A stretch of 64,000 nucleotides of DNA from Gelidibacter gilvus (GTDB lineage Bacteria; Bacteroidota; Bacteroidia; Flavobacteriales; Flavobacteriaceae), in contig NZ_SDDZ01000014.1 of the NCBI RefSeq assembly GCF_004115975.1, positions 29,976 to 93,975 on the forward strand, read 5' to 3'. The notes beneath the pieces were generated by a model. That model was not told the DNA's origin. It worked only from the letters and a program-made list of their open reading frames with translations, and ran no database searches. Positions 36,012 to 43,985 of the stretch are shown one piece after another (position 1 is the stretch's first letter; every line of letters starts with the position of its first letter). The translations under genes were made by a program, and so were the position numbers.

Positions 36012-37016
36012 ATGATTTTTATAGAAAACGAAGGCAACACCAATCCGAGGCTAAATCTTGCATTGGAGGAATATGCACTAAGAAACTTTAGTGCGGAGAA
36101 TGATTATCTGCTGTTTTATATCAACGAGCCTTCCATTATTATCGGTCGGAATCAAAACACATTGGAAGAGATCAACCTCAGTTATGTTGAGGAAAATAAT
36201 ATTCATATTGTAAGACGTGTGTCTGGTGGTGGGGCGGTATATCATGATTTTGGGAATCTCAACTTCAGTTTTATCACCAATCACGATGTTAAAAGTTTGA
36301 GTAATTTTAAAAAATTCACGGCACCTGTCATCAAGGTTTTGAACAGCTTGGGACTTAATGCAGAATTGAAAGGACGGAATGACATTGAGGTGGATGACAA
36401 GAAAATTTCTGGAACGGCCCAATTTTCTACAGGCAAGCGTATGGTCAGCCACGGTACTCTTTTATATGACACCGATTTGGGTGAAGTTGTCAATGCTTTA
36501 AACGTAAAGATGAGTAAAATCCAATCTAAAGGACACAAATCGGTGCGAAGTCGCGTTGCTAATATCTCCGAGTTTTTAAAAGAGCCATTGAAAATTGAGG
36601 AATTCCGGCAATTACTATTGGAAGGTCTCTACGACGAAAGTGAAGCTTTTGAAAGCTACCATCTAACGGCCGAAGAATGGAAAGCGGTCCATCAATTGAA
36701 AGAGGAAAAATATGACACTTGGGATTGGAACTATGGTCGTTCTCCGAAATTCAACATTCAGCGCAGCAAACGTTTTCCTATTGGAGAAATCGATCTGCGG
36801 ATATTTGTTGAGAAAGGTCATATCATCGATTTTAAGGTTTTTGGCGATTTCTTTGGAAAAGAGCCAGTTGAAAATATTGAACAGCTCCTTATTGGCGCTC
36901 GTTATGATCGATCGGATATTTCAGAATTATTGAAAGCTATTGAGGTAAAAGAATACTTTGGAGATATTCCAAAAGAGGATTTTGTTGAATTGATTTATGG
37001 GGAGGATGAGGGGTAG
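36012..37016 (+). CDS. lplA: Lipoate-protein ligase A
   Basis: The protein has 334 residues. It attaches free lipoate, through lipoyl-AMP, to the E2 and H proteins of 2-oxoacid dehydrogenases and the glycine cleavage system. The catalytic N-terminal domain is clear: PSIIIGRNQNTLEE, VRRVSGGGAVYHDFGNLNF, GRNDIEVDDKKISGTAQ with the lipoyl-AMP Lys, and SHGTLLYDTDL. A C-terminal accessory domain follows (WDWNYGRSPKFN, then RIFVEKGHI). It has its own promoter and a repeat-rich spacer downstream. Confidence 0.92.
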   Translation: MIFIENEGNTNPRLNLALEEYALRNFSAENDYLLFYINEPSIIIGRNQNTLEEINLSYVEENNIHIVRRVSGGGAVYHDFGNLNFSFITNHDVKSLSNFKKFTAPVIKVLNSLGLNAELKGRNDIEVDDKKISGTAQFSTGKRMVSHGTLLYDTDLGEVVNALNVKMSKIQSKGHKSVRSRVANISEFLKEPLKIEEFRQLLLEGLYDESEAFESYHLTAEEWKAVHQLKEEKYDTWDWNYGRSPKFNIQRSKRFPIGEIDLRIFVEKGHIIDFKVFGDFFGKEPVENIEQLLIGARYDRSDISELLKAIEVKEYFGDIPKEDFVELIYGEDEG

Positions 37017-37289
37017 TGTTCAGTAGGCAGTGTTCAGTGAGCAGTCCTCAGTATTCAGTTGGCAGTCAGCAGTTGGCAGTTAGTGGTTAAAGTTCAAAGT
37101 TTCCACTTCAATTTCAACTTCCTGCCCGTCCCTGCCCGACAAAGTTATTCAGGCGGACGACAGGCGGGCAATTTCAACTTCGATTTCATGTCTTATCTAA
37201 TGGCATTGAGGAGCAGGTAACTTTTTGTAAGAGCTTTTTTTGCGAGAATTTGCGAGATCTGCGGGGAATAAGACCCAGTACAAAGCACA
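37017..37289. repeat. Spacer with CAGT-type simple repeats and a GCCCGTCC palindrome remnant
   Basis: Bases 37017-37085 are degenerate GTTCAGTAGGCAGT words. Bases 37121-37170 contain CCTGCCCGTCCCTGCCCG and CAGGCGGGCAATTTC, part of the same GC-rich palindromic vocabulary as the other spacers. No gene is seen. Confidence 0.65.
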
Positions 37290-37320
37290 AAAAAAGCCGC
37301 AATAAATTTGCAGCTTTTTT
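37290..37320. terminator. Terminator between lplA and azurin
   Basis: AAAAAGCCGCAA, loop TAAA and TTTGCAGCTTTTTT pair over about 12 bp with one mismatch, with A- and T-runs, so it can serve both strands. It lies between the convergent lplA and azurin genes. Confidence 0.75.
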
Positions 37321-37400
37321 ATTAAAGTGCAGTGATTTGCACTTCCGTTTTAATTTGGTCGCAGGACTTCAAATTGTTATCCTTCGTCACACGTGTTTAA

Positions 37401-37901
37401 TTATTCCACGATAAGTTTACCTTGCATCAAAGCGTAGTGCCCTGGGAAAGTACACATATAAGTGTATGTTCCTGCAGCTGGAGCATCAAACTCAATAGTA
37501 GTAGTTTGACCACCGCCAATCATTTTTGTGTGAACAATTATCTTGTCTGTCATATCCGCAGGGATATAATCGTTGTCTTTTGCCATTGCAGCAGCATTTC
37601 CTACTGTAGCAACATCAGCATCTTGGGTAAGTAAAGCCCAGTTATGACCCATGACTGCCATGTCCATTTTACCAACGTGTTTTAAAGTAAGTTTAATTTT
37701 TTGACCTGCTTTAACTCGAAGTTCTTTTTTGTTAAATTGCATTTGGTCATTGCCCTCTATGGTTAAAACAGCCACATTTGGATCTTCAACAGGTGCTTTC
37801 TTTTCAACTTTAGTATCCGTTGTTGTTACAGGTGTTTCTTTTTTCTTGTCGCCACAGCTAAATGCAAGGGCTACTAAAAATACTAAGATTAACTTTTTCA
37901 T
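37401..37901 (-). CDS. Azurin-family copper lipoprotein
   Basis: The protein has 166 residues. A lipoprotein signal MKKLILVFLVALAFSC with Cys16 in the lipobox precedes a ~30-residue Lys/Thr/Glu-rich linker and a cupredoxin domain of azurin type. Copper ligands are recognisable as His in MGHNWAL and Cys, His and Met in CTFPGHYALM. Azurins carry electrons between periplasmic partners such as bc-type complexes, cytochrome oxidases or nitrite reductase. The lipid anchor suggests it stays on a membrane. It is a single gene. Confidence 0.92.
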   Translation of the reverse strand: MKKLILVFLVALAFSCGDKKKETPVTTTDTKVEKKAPVEDPNVAVLTIEGNDQMQFNKKELRVKAGQKIKLTLKHVGKMDMAVMGHNWALLTQDADVATVGNAAAMAKDNDYIPADMTDKIIVHTKMIGGGQTTTIEFDAPAAGTYTYMCTFPGHYALMQGKLIVE

Positions 37902-38458
37902 TGTTATTTAGAATTTAAATTAATTTAATTAAATACAAAATTAAGTGCTATTTATACGATAGCAAAATCATTCGTATCATTTTTTTTCTAAAACACTGGT
38001 AATTTCATATTATTTGGTAGTTTTTTCAGTTGTCCCGCCTTCGCTAATGCTACCCACCTACGGGTGGGCAAGGCGGACGGGCAGGTAGTCTTCAGTCTTC
38101 AGTCTTCAGTCCTCAGTGTTCAGTGTTCAGTGTTCAGTGTCAGTGTTCAGTATTCAGTGTTCAGTGTTCAGTGTTCAGAGTTTGATGTGAACTTACCTGA
38201 TTAGTGTTGACCGTTATTCGTTATCAAAAATCAACATTCTTCAACCCGCCCGTACCGAAATGGCACGTTCGGCCGGGTCGTTAATCATTCTTAACACATC
38301 GGTCACCCGTCATCTGTCATCCGTCTTCTTCTCATTAACCAAGCACCACACCTCTTACCTCTAACTACTCACCACAATTCCTAATTCCTCATCCCTCATC
38401 CCTCATCCCTAATCCCTAATCGCTCATCGCTCATCTCCAAAATTTCCAAATCAATTTG
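37902..38458. repeat. 590-bp repeat spacer, dispersed repeat copy C (inverted)
   Basis: No gene is seen. From 38038 there is a GC-rich palindrome with TACCCACCTACGGGTGGGCA, then ~85 bp of TTCAGTGT simple repeats. Bases 38184-38345 match the inverse complement of 25265-25430 (GACCGTTATTCGTTATCAA, the palindromic element, CATCGGTCACCCGTCATC, CCGTCTTCTTCTCATTA). The right end is CCCTCATCCCTAATCCCTAAT simple repeat leading into the promoter of the next gene. Confidence 0.82.
38244..38277. repeat. Palindromic element, copy C, internally shortened (34 bp)
   Basis: ACCCGCCCGTACCGAAA is joined almost directly to TGGCACGTTCGGCCGGG, so the ends of the element are kept while ~26 bp of the interior found in A, B and D is absent. 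Flanks (inverse TGAAGAATG and TTAACGA) agree with copies A and B. Confidence 0.72.
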
Positions 38459-38466
38459 TATCTTTG
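38459..38466 (+). promoter_or_regulatory. Promoter -7 box TATCTTTG for the immunophilin gene
   Basis: A perfect TAnnTTTG box followed by CA stands 26 bp before the ATG at 38492. No standard -33 TTG is visible because the upstream DNA is simple repeat, so the promoter may have been placed behind repeat DNA by rearrangement. Confidence 0.6.
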
Positions 38467-38491
38467 CAGCTTCAAATAAAAACAAAAAATA

Positions 38492-39424
38492 ATGCAAGAC
38501 GGTTTATATGCAAAATTCATCACCAATAAAGGTGAGATTTTGGTGAATTTAGAATACAAAAGAACACCAGGAACGGTAGGTAATTTCGTGGCGTTGGCAG
38601 AAGGGAATTTAGAGAACTCTGTTAAACCACAAGGCAAACCTTATTATGATGGTTTGAAATTTCATCGTGTGATTCCTGATTTTATGATCCAAGGAGGCTG
38701 TCCTAAAGGAACAGGGACCGGAGATCCAGGATACAAATTTGACGATGAGTTTCATCAAGATTTACGACATGACGCTCCAGGCGTTTTATCCATGGCCAAT
38801 TCAGGTCCAGGGTCTAACGGCAGCCAGTTTTTTATTACACATATTGCTACGCCTTGGTTAGATGATAAGCACACTGTTTTTGGAAATGTTGTTGAAGGTC
38901 AGGACGTGGTTGATGCTATTGCGCAAGGCGATGTCCTTGAGAAATTAGATATTGTCAGAAAAGGTCAAGACGCCCAAGATTTTAATGCTATTGAGGCTTT
39001 TAGGACTTTTGAAGGTTCAAGAGAGAAACGCATTGCAGAAGAACGTGAAGCAAAATCTGCTGAACTTGATAAATTGGCAGCTGGATTTGAACAGACAGAA
39101 AGCGGGTTGCGCTATAAAATAATCAATAAAGGTAGCGGAAAGGCTGCTGAAAAGGGCAAAATGGTTTCAGTACATTACAAAGGACAATTGGCCGATGGAA
39201 CTGTTTTTGATTCTTCATACAAACGCAATCAACCTTTAGATTTTCAAGTTGGTGTAGGTCAGGTCATCTCAGGGTGGGACGAAGGCATTTGCTTGTTGCA
39301 AGTTGGTGATAAGGCGCGTTTGGTGATTCCAAGCGACTTAGGCTATGGTGCACAAGGTGCCGGTGGTGTCATTCCTCCAAATGCCATCTTGGTTTTTGAC
39401 GTTGAATTGATGGACGTTAAGTAA
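38492..39424 (+). CDS. Dual-family immunophilin: cyclophilin fused to FKBP
   Basis: The protein has 310 residues and joins two unrelated prolyl isomerases. Residues ~5-150 are a cyclophilin ([52 protein letters not shown]). A charged, probably helical linker ([18 protein letters not shown]) covers ~170-200. Residues ~205-310 are an FKBP ([58 protein letters not shown]). No signal peptide is present, so it acts in the cytoplasm in protein folding. The cyclophilin-FKBP order is the type described for Flavobacterium. A 63-bp hairpin array begins 2 bp after the stop. Confidence 0.94.
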   Translation: MQDGLYAKFITNKGEILVNLEYKRTPGTVGNFVALAEGNLENSVKPQGKPYYDGLKFHRVIPDFMIQGGCPKGTGTGDPGYKFDDEFHQDLRHDAPGVLSMANSGPGSNGSQFFITHIATPWLDDKHTVFGNVVEGQDVVDAIAQGDVLEKLDIVRKGQDAQDFNAIEAFRTFEGSREKRIAEEREAKSAELDKLAAGFEQTESGLRYKIINKGSGKAAEKGKMVSVHYKGQLADGTVFDSSYKRNQPLDFQVGVGQVISGWDEGICLLQVGDKARLVIPSDLGYGAQGAGGVIPPNAILVFDVELMDVK

Positions 39425-39426
39425 GC

Positions 39427-39866
39427 AGAGAACCAACTTTTGTGTAAAAGTTGTGTGAATCGCTTATGCTGAGCATGTCGAAGTATCTCAGAGAACCAAC
39501 TTTTGTGTAAAAGTTGTGTGAATCGCTTATGCTGAGCATGTCGAAGTATCTCAGAGAACCAACTTTTGTTTAAAAGTTGTGTGAATCGCTTATGCTGAGC
39601 ACGTCGAAGTATCTCAGAGAACCATTCCCGATTTTTCATCGGGAATGCGTGAATCGCTTATGCTGAGCGAGTCGAAGTATCCCAGAGAACCAACTTTTGT
39701 TTAAAAGTTGTGTGAATCGCTTATACTGAGCGCGTCGAAGTATCTCAGAGAACCAGCTTTTGTTTAAAAGTTGTGTGAATCGCTTATGCTGAGCGTGTCG
39801 AAGTATCTCAGAGAACCAACTTTTGTTTAAAAGTTGTGTGAATCGCTTATGCTGAGCGCGTCGATT
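39427..39866. repeat. 63-bp hairpin array, six full copies and one partial
   Basis: Units begin AGAGAACCA at 39427, 39490, 39553, 39616, 39684, 39747 and 39810, and the last stops inside GAGCGCGTCGA. Each unit holds a perfect hairpin AACTTTT-GTTT (or GTGT)-AAAAGTT followed by GTGTGAATCGCTTATGCTGA, GC, a variable dinucleotide, GTCGAAGTATCTC. In unit 4 (68 bp) the hairpin is replaced by ATTCCCGAT-TTTTC-ATCGGGAAT, also perfectly paired. A minus-strand open frame of ~98 codons over the array is a by-product of the 63-bp period. Confidence 0.95.
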
Positions 39867-39906
39867 ATTACGTTTTTACAACCTAGTAATAGAATGTTAT
39901 AAAGAA

Positions 39907-39936
39907 AAGTCTCATTATATAATGGGACTTCTTTTA
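39907..39936 (+). terminator. Hairpin terminator downstream of the array
   Basis: AAGTCTCATTA and TAATGGGACTT pair over 11 bp with one wobble and are followed by CTTTTAT. It probably terminates transcription of the immunophilin gene after the array, so the array would be transcribed as a 3' untranslated region. Confidence 0.65.
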
Positions 39937-40161
39937 TAGATATCCTCACCAAAAATAACCGGATGATAGTTTGTCAACCTATCCTAATATATTCTAAAAA
40001 CGCGTATAAACTGATTCCGAAAAATAAATCTGCAAAGAAATTTGTGGTAGCTTTCACGAAACATAGAGATTAACCCACTATAGCGATTCTGAAGTTATTA
40101 GAAATTCAGATCGTTTATTGGATTTGTTTTGTAGCGCTTAAGAACTCAATAATATAGTCAA

Positions 40162-40398
40162 TTATTCAGTGTACACCTGCCCACGATGAGGTTTTAAAGC
40201 ATCTCTTATCGGTTTCATCTGATCTTCAGGTGTAATTAAAAATGCAATGGCGTGGAATTCATGGAGTGCTTCAAAACCAGTAGTCATATCCTCGTGATTT
40301 TCTGCTTTAATGAATTCATTTAAATGGATGGCATGGTGTTCTGCGATCTTTATGCCTTCAGGACCTTTAAAATCCCAGATTAATTTTAGTTTACGCAT
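40162..40398 (-). CDS. Small conserved hypothetical protein
   Basis: The protein has 78 residues: a short beta/alpha protein starting MRKLKLIWDFKGPEG, with many His in the middle (AEHHAIHLNEF, EALHEFHAIAF). No signal or membrane segment is present. It overlaps the SRPBCC gene by 13 bp, downstream of it, so the two appear to be translated together and may function together. I do not recognise the family. Intact length and coupling support that it is real. Confidence 0.65.
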   Translation of the reverse strand: MRKLKLIWDFKGPEGIKIAEHHAIHLNEFIKAENHEDMTTGFEALHEFHAIAFLITPEDQMKPIRDALKPHRGQVYTE

Positions 40399-40841
40399 AC
40401 GGAAATTTCTTTTTCGGCAAAGCTCTTAAAATCTCTCATGTATCGCAAGGTTTGCTTCTTAAATGTATTCGGCATGAGCCAAAGCATAAGGCGCATCTTA
40501 AAGCTCAATGGAATAAATTCATTGGTACAGGTCCATTTGGTGTGATTCCCAGAGGTAGCGCTAAAATGATTTTCTTGATGGTTGTCTATGTTTTCAGCAG
40601 CATATATGCCATGAAATTCATGAGGAAAGTTCTTATGGGTAATGGTTTCAATTAATGACAATTGACGATTCCCCATCTTGAAAAAGATTTTCATTTTTGC
40701 GCCAAATTCACCGGGTATTCCAGAGATGTGTTCAACGGCAACCAATCCACGTTGCCAGTGTTTCATGTTTTCAGTTGAGTTAAACTTTTTGGCACAAATG
40801 TCCAAAGGAGCTTTAATTATGATGTCAAACGAATATTTCAT
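40386..40841 (-). CDS. SRPBCC (START-like) domain protein
   Basis: The protein has 151 residues. MKYSFDIIIKAPLDICAKKF, then TENMKHWQRGLVAVEHISG and later TKWTCTNEFIPLSFKMRLML, fit the polyketide-cyclase/START-like SRPBCC fold that forms a hydrophobic ligand pocket. The ligand is unknown. It is followed by, and overlaps, a 78-residue His-rich protein. The ~350 bp upstream hold no other gene. Confidence 0.72.
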   Translation of the reverse strand: MKYSFDIIIKAPLDICAKKFNSTENMKHWQRGLVAVEHISGIPGEFGAKMKIFFKMGNRQLSLIETITHKNFPHEFHGIYAAENIDNHQENHFSATSGNHTKWTCTNEFIPLSFKMRLMLWLMPNTFKKQTLRYMRDFKSFAEKEISVCVN

Positions 40842-41061
40842 TAATAGGAAAGAATGGTCATGTTTTTATAAAGATACGTGCATTGCTCAAAGATTGGATG
40901 TCTTGAAGTCCAATAGCTTAAAAACACTGATGAAATGTTACTTGATTGTACGGAAATTGTGATTCATAATAAATATGCAATGGAGCAATCCTCGGAATCC
41001 ATAATTATTATACAGGTATTGATATACTAAACGACGATGTACTTCGTTTGAAAAAAGCAAC
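40842..41061. other. Divergent intergenic region
   Basis: Between the leftward SRPBCC gene and the rightward folding operon lie ~350 bp with no gene of coding character. The right part carries the promoter listed next. I see no repeat matching other spacers. Confidence 0.6.
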
Positions 41062-41091
41062 TTGTTTAATGCACTAATTGTGTTATTTTTG
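41062..41091 (+). promoter_or_regulatory. Promoter of the periplasmic folding operon
   Basis: TTG at 41062-41064, exactly 19 bp, then TATTTTTG at 41084-41091: one of the best matches to the Bacteroidota promoter in the window. It would give a leader of about 90 nt before the ATG at 41189. Confidence 0.7.
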
Positions 41092-41188
41092 CAACCATTG
41101 TCAATCTGTTTTTAACAAAAAAATAGTGCTGTCCTTTCAAAAGATGTTAGAACTGCCGTATTTAAAATAAAGATCTCAAATTAGCATA

Positions 41189-43138
41189 ATGAAATTATAT
41201 ATCAGTTTATTGCTGCTTTGGCTAACTGCCTTTGCAAATGCGCAAGTGTCTGCTACAGACGTGTTATTTACCGTTGATGACGAACCAATCAAGGCAGAAG
41301 AATTTATAAGAGTTTACAATAAAAACCTCGATTTGGTAAAAGATGAAAGCCAAAAGGATATTGATGGGTATCTCAATCTTTTTGTGAACTATCAATTAAA
41401 GGTCAAAGAAGCCAAACGGATGGGATTGGATGAGGACACTAAATATATTAGGGAGTTTTCGTCGTATAAAGATCAGTTGGTTAAAAATTACCTATCCGAT
41501 TCAAAGGTTACAGAGGCTTTGATGAAAGAAGCTTATGACAGGATGGGTTACGATATAAAAGCGTCCCATATCTTAATCCGTTTGGATGAAAACGAAACAG
41601 ATACATTAAAGGTATATCAAGACTTATTGAAATTACGCGATCGTGTCAAAAAGGAAGGTTTTGAAAAAGTGAAATCGGAGGTTCACGATGGCAAGACCGT
41701 TTTTGCTGAAGAGTTGGGGTATTTTTCAGCCTTTAAAATGGTCTATGAATTTGAAAATGCTGCTTATAACACTAAGGTTGGCGATGTTTCTATGCCTTTT
41801 AGAACCCGTTTTGGTTACCACATTGTCAATGTAGAAGATAAAAGGGCTTCACTTGGCGAGGTTACGGTAGCTCACATCATGGTTACTGCAAATGAAAAAG
41901 ATAGTTTATCAGATCCTGAAAAACGAATTCGTGAGATTTATAAGAAGATCAAACAAGGTGAGGACTTTGAGTCCTTGGCAAAACAGTTTTCTGACGATAA
42001 AAGTTCTGCAGATAACGGTGGGGTATTAGCGCCTTTTACTGGCGGACAATTGAGCGCTCCGGAATTTGAGAAAGTGGCGTTTGGGATGACTAAGATTGGA
42101 GATATTTCGGAACCATTCAAAACGAATTACGGCTGGCATATTATTAAATTATTGGATAAAAAAGGGACGCCTGCCTATGATGATGTGAAATTTGATATCG
42201 AAAATAAAATTCAGCGCGATTCACGCTCCAGCCTGATCAATACGTCTTTGGCAAATGATTTAAAGGCAAATTATAACATTACGACTAATCCGAACGCAAA
42301 AGGCTATTTTGAATCCATTCTGAATTCTAATTTCTTTTCTCGTTCTTGGACATTGCCCAAAAACTTTGAAAAAGACCAAACTTTGTTCATAATTGAAGCG
42401 GACACTTTAACATACGACGATTTTGGGAAGCGTCTCCTGAACATCCAAAAAGTGTATGCCGACCAAAAGATGCCGTTTAAAACGGTGATTGAAAAGGAAT
42501 ATAAAAACTTTGAAGAAGATGCCATCTTAAAATATCACAAAGAGAATTTGGAATTTGAAAACGAAGAGTTTGCCCATATCTTGAAGGAATATAGAGATGG
42601 TTTGCTGTTGTTTGATCTTATGGAAAAGGAAGTGTGGAATGCCGCGGCTTCTGATACTATCGGACTACAAAATTATTACAAGATGCATAAAGACGATTAT
42701 TTTTGGGAAGATCGTGTGGATGTTGAGATTGCAACTTCAGCCAAGGAAAATGATATTAAAACAGTGGCACGTCTTTTAAGAAGAGGTCAGTCTGCAGATG
42801 ATATCAGTAAAGAACTAAACACAGATAAGGAACAGAAAGTTATATTTACCAAAGGAATCAGACCTTCAAATGATCAGAGTTTACCTCATGATGGGATTTT
42901 AAGAACAGGACTTTCTAAAATTTATCATTACAATAATGCGTATCACGTGGTAAAAGTCAATGCATTATTACCTAAAACCAATAAGACCTTTGACGAGGCG
43001 AAAGGTAAAATTATTAGTGATTATCAAAACACATTGGAAGCCAATTGGATGGAGGCGCTTAATGAGCGTTACGAGGTTAAGGTAAATACTGATGTTTTAC
43101 GAAAAGTAAAATCTCAAATCCAACCCAAAATTGATTAA
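41189..43138 (+). CDS. Periplasmic prolyl isomerase with two parvulin domains (SurA/PpiD-like)
   Basis: The protein has 649 residues with signal peptide MKLYISLLLLWLTAFANAQ. An N-terminal helical chaperone region (to ~110) precedes two parvulin domains: IKASHILIRLDENE to FRTRFGYHIVNVED (~125-215) and VTVAHIMVTANEKD to FKTNYGWHIIKLLD (~225-325). A long C-terminal region (~330-649) has no second known domain, though it again contains a DVEIATSAKEND segment. It assists folding of outer-membrane proteins in the periplasm. It is the first of a three-gene chaperone operon and overlaps the next gene by 8 bp. Confidence 0.88.
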   Translation: MKLYISLLLLWLTAFANAQVSATDVLFTVDDEPIKAEEFIRVYNKNLDLVKDESQKDIDGYLNLFVNYQLKVKEAKRMGLDEDTKYIREFSSYKDQLVKNYLSDSKVTEALMKEAYDRMGYDIKASHILIRLDENETDTLKVYQDLLKLRDRVKKEGFEKVKSEVHDGKTVFAEELGYFSAFKMVYEFENAAYNTKVGDVSMPFRTRFGYHIVNVEDKRASLGEVTVAHIMVTANEKDSLSDPEKRIREIYKKIKQGEDFESLAKQFSDDKSSADNGGVLAPFTGGQLSAPEFEKVAFGMTKIGDISEPFKTNYGWHIIKLLDKKGTPAYDDVKFDIENKIQRDSRSSLINTSLANDLKANYNITTNPNAKGYFESILNSNFFSRSWTLPKNFEKDQTLFIIEADTLTYDDFGKRLLNIQKVYADQKMPFKTVIEKEYKNFEEDAILKYHKENLEFENEEFAHILKEYRDGLLLFDLMEKEVWNAAASDTIGLQNYYKMHKDDYFWEDRVDVEIATSAKENDIKTVARLLRRGQSADDISKELNTDKEQKVIFTKGIRPSNDQSLPHDGILRTGLSKIYHYNNAYHVVKVNALLPKTNKTFDEAKGKIISDYQNTLEANWMEALNERYEVKVNTDVLRKVKSQIQPKID

Positions 43139-43985
43139 AAGAGCAGTTTTTATACTTGTAACTTGTTGTTTTTTGGTCTCTTGCCAGTTTTTCAAGCCGA
43201 CCGATAACAGGATTCCTATTGCAAGAGTTGGAGAATCTTATCTTTATCAAGAAGACGTTGAGGGTTTGGTGGCAGAAGGAACTTCTGTAGAAGACAGTAC
43301 TCTCTTGGTGAATGGCTATATCACCCGATGGGCAACCCAATTATTGTTGGTTGATGGTGCCAAAAGAAATCTACCAGAAAAGACACAGAACGAATACGGC
43401 AAATTGGTCAATCAATATCGGAATGACCTGTACACAAAAGCCTATGTAGAAACCTTGGTAAAACGAAATATTGATACCGCCGTTTCTAAATCTGAAGCAC
43501 TTAAGGTTTATGAAAGTAACAAGGAGTCCTTTAAACTTAATGAAGAATTAATTAGGTTGAGGTATATCAATATCTCCCAAAATGACATTAATAAAGAAGA
43601 CATTGAAAAACGTTTCAAAAGATTTGATGAAAGGGATAAACGCTATCTTGATTCTTTGAGCATTCAATTCAAATCTTATTTCTTAAATGATTCCGTCTGG
43701 ATCAATGCTGCTCAGGTCGCTGAAAAAATTCCGGTTGTGAATGCCGACAACAAAAAAGAACTGTTAAAAAAATCTAATTATATACAGCTCAAAGATTCAT
43801 TAGGACTATATTTGATCCAAATTAATGAGGTCCTACAGCAAAATGATTATGCCCCATTAGAATATGTGAAACCTACGGTCAATCAGATCATACTCAATCG
43901 TAGAAAACTAGAACTCATCAAGCAATTTGAAAAAGATATTACAAAAGATGCCATTAAAAACAATCAATTTGAAATTTACAACTAA
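43131..43985 (+). CDS. Lipoprotein of the SurA-like operon, no isomerase domain
   Basis: The protein has 284 residues with a TTG start at 43131, inside the end of the previous gene. The signal FILVTCCFLVSC ends in a lipobox Cys. The sequence IARVGESYLYQEDVEGLVAE mirrors the N-terminal chaperone segment of SurA-like proteins, and the remainder is helical and charged without a parvulin core. It is probably a membrane-anchored chaperone partner. The next ATG lies inside its 3' end (38-bp overlap), which supports a shared operon. Start choice is moderately sure because no ATG is near. Confidence 0.72.
   Translation: MIKRAVFILVTCCFLVSCQFFKPTDNRIPIARVGESYLYQEDVEGLVAEGTSVEDSTLLVNGYITRWATQLLLVDGAKRNLPEKTQNEYGKLVNQYRNDLYTKAYVETLVKRNIDTAVSKSEALKVYESNKESFKLNEELIRLRYINISQNDINKEDIEKRFKRFDERDKRYLDSLSIQFKSYFLNDSVWINAAQVAEKIPVVNADNKKELLKKSNYIQLKDSLGLYLIQINEVLQQNDYAPLEYVKPTVNQIILNRRKLELIKQFEKDITKDAIKNNQFEIYN

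Noticed and set aside
39343..39639. Minus-strand open frame of 98 codons with a 21-residue repeat
   Set aside because: The period of 63 bp is a multiple of three, so the hairpin array stays open by arithmetic. It also overlaps the end of the immunophilin gene.
39427..39866. Possible CRISPR array in the 63-bp repeats
   Set aside because: The units are near-identical along their whole length, with no unique spacers and no cas genes nearby.
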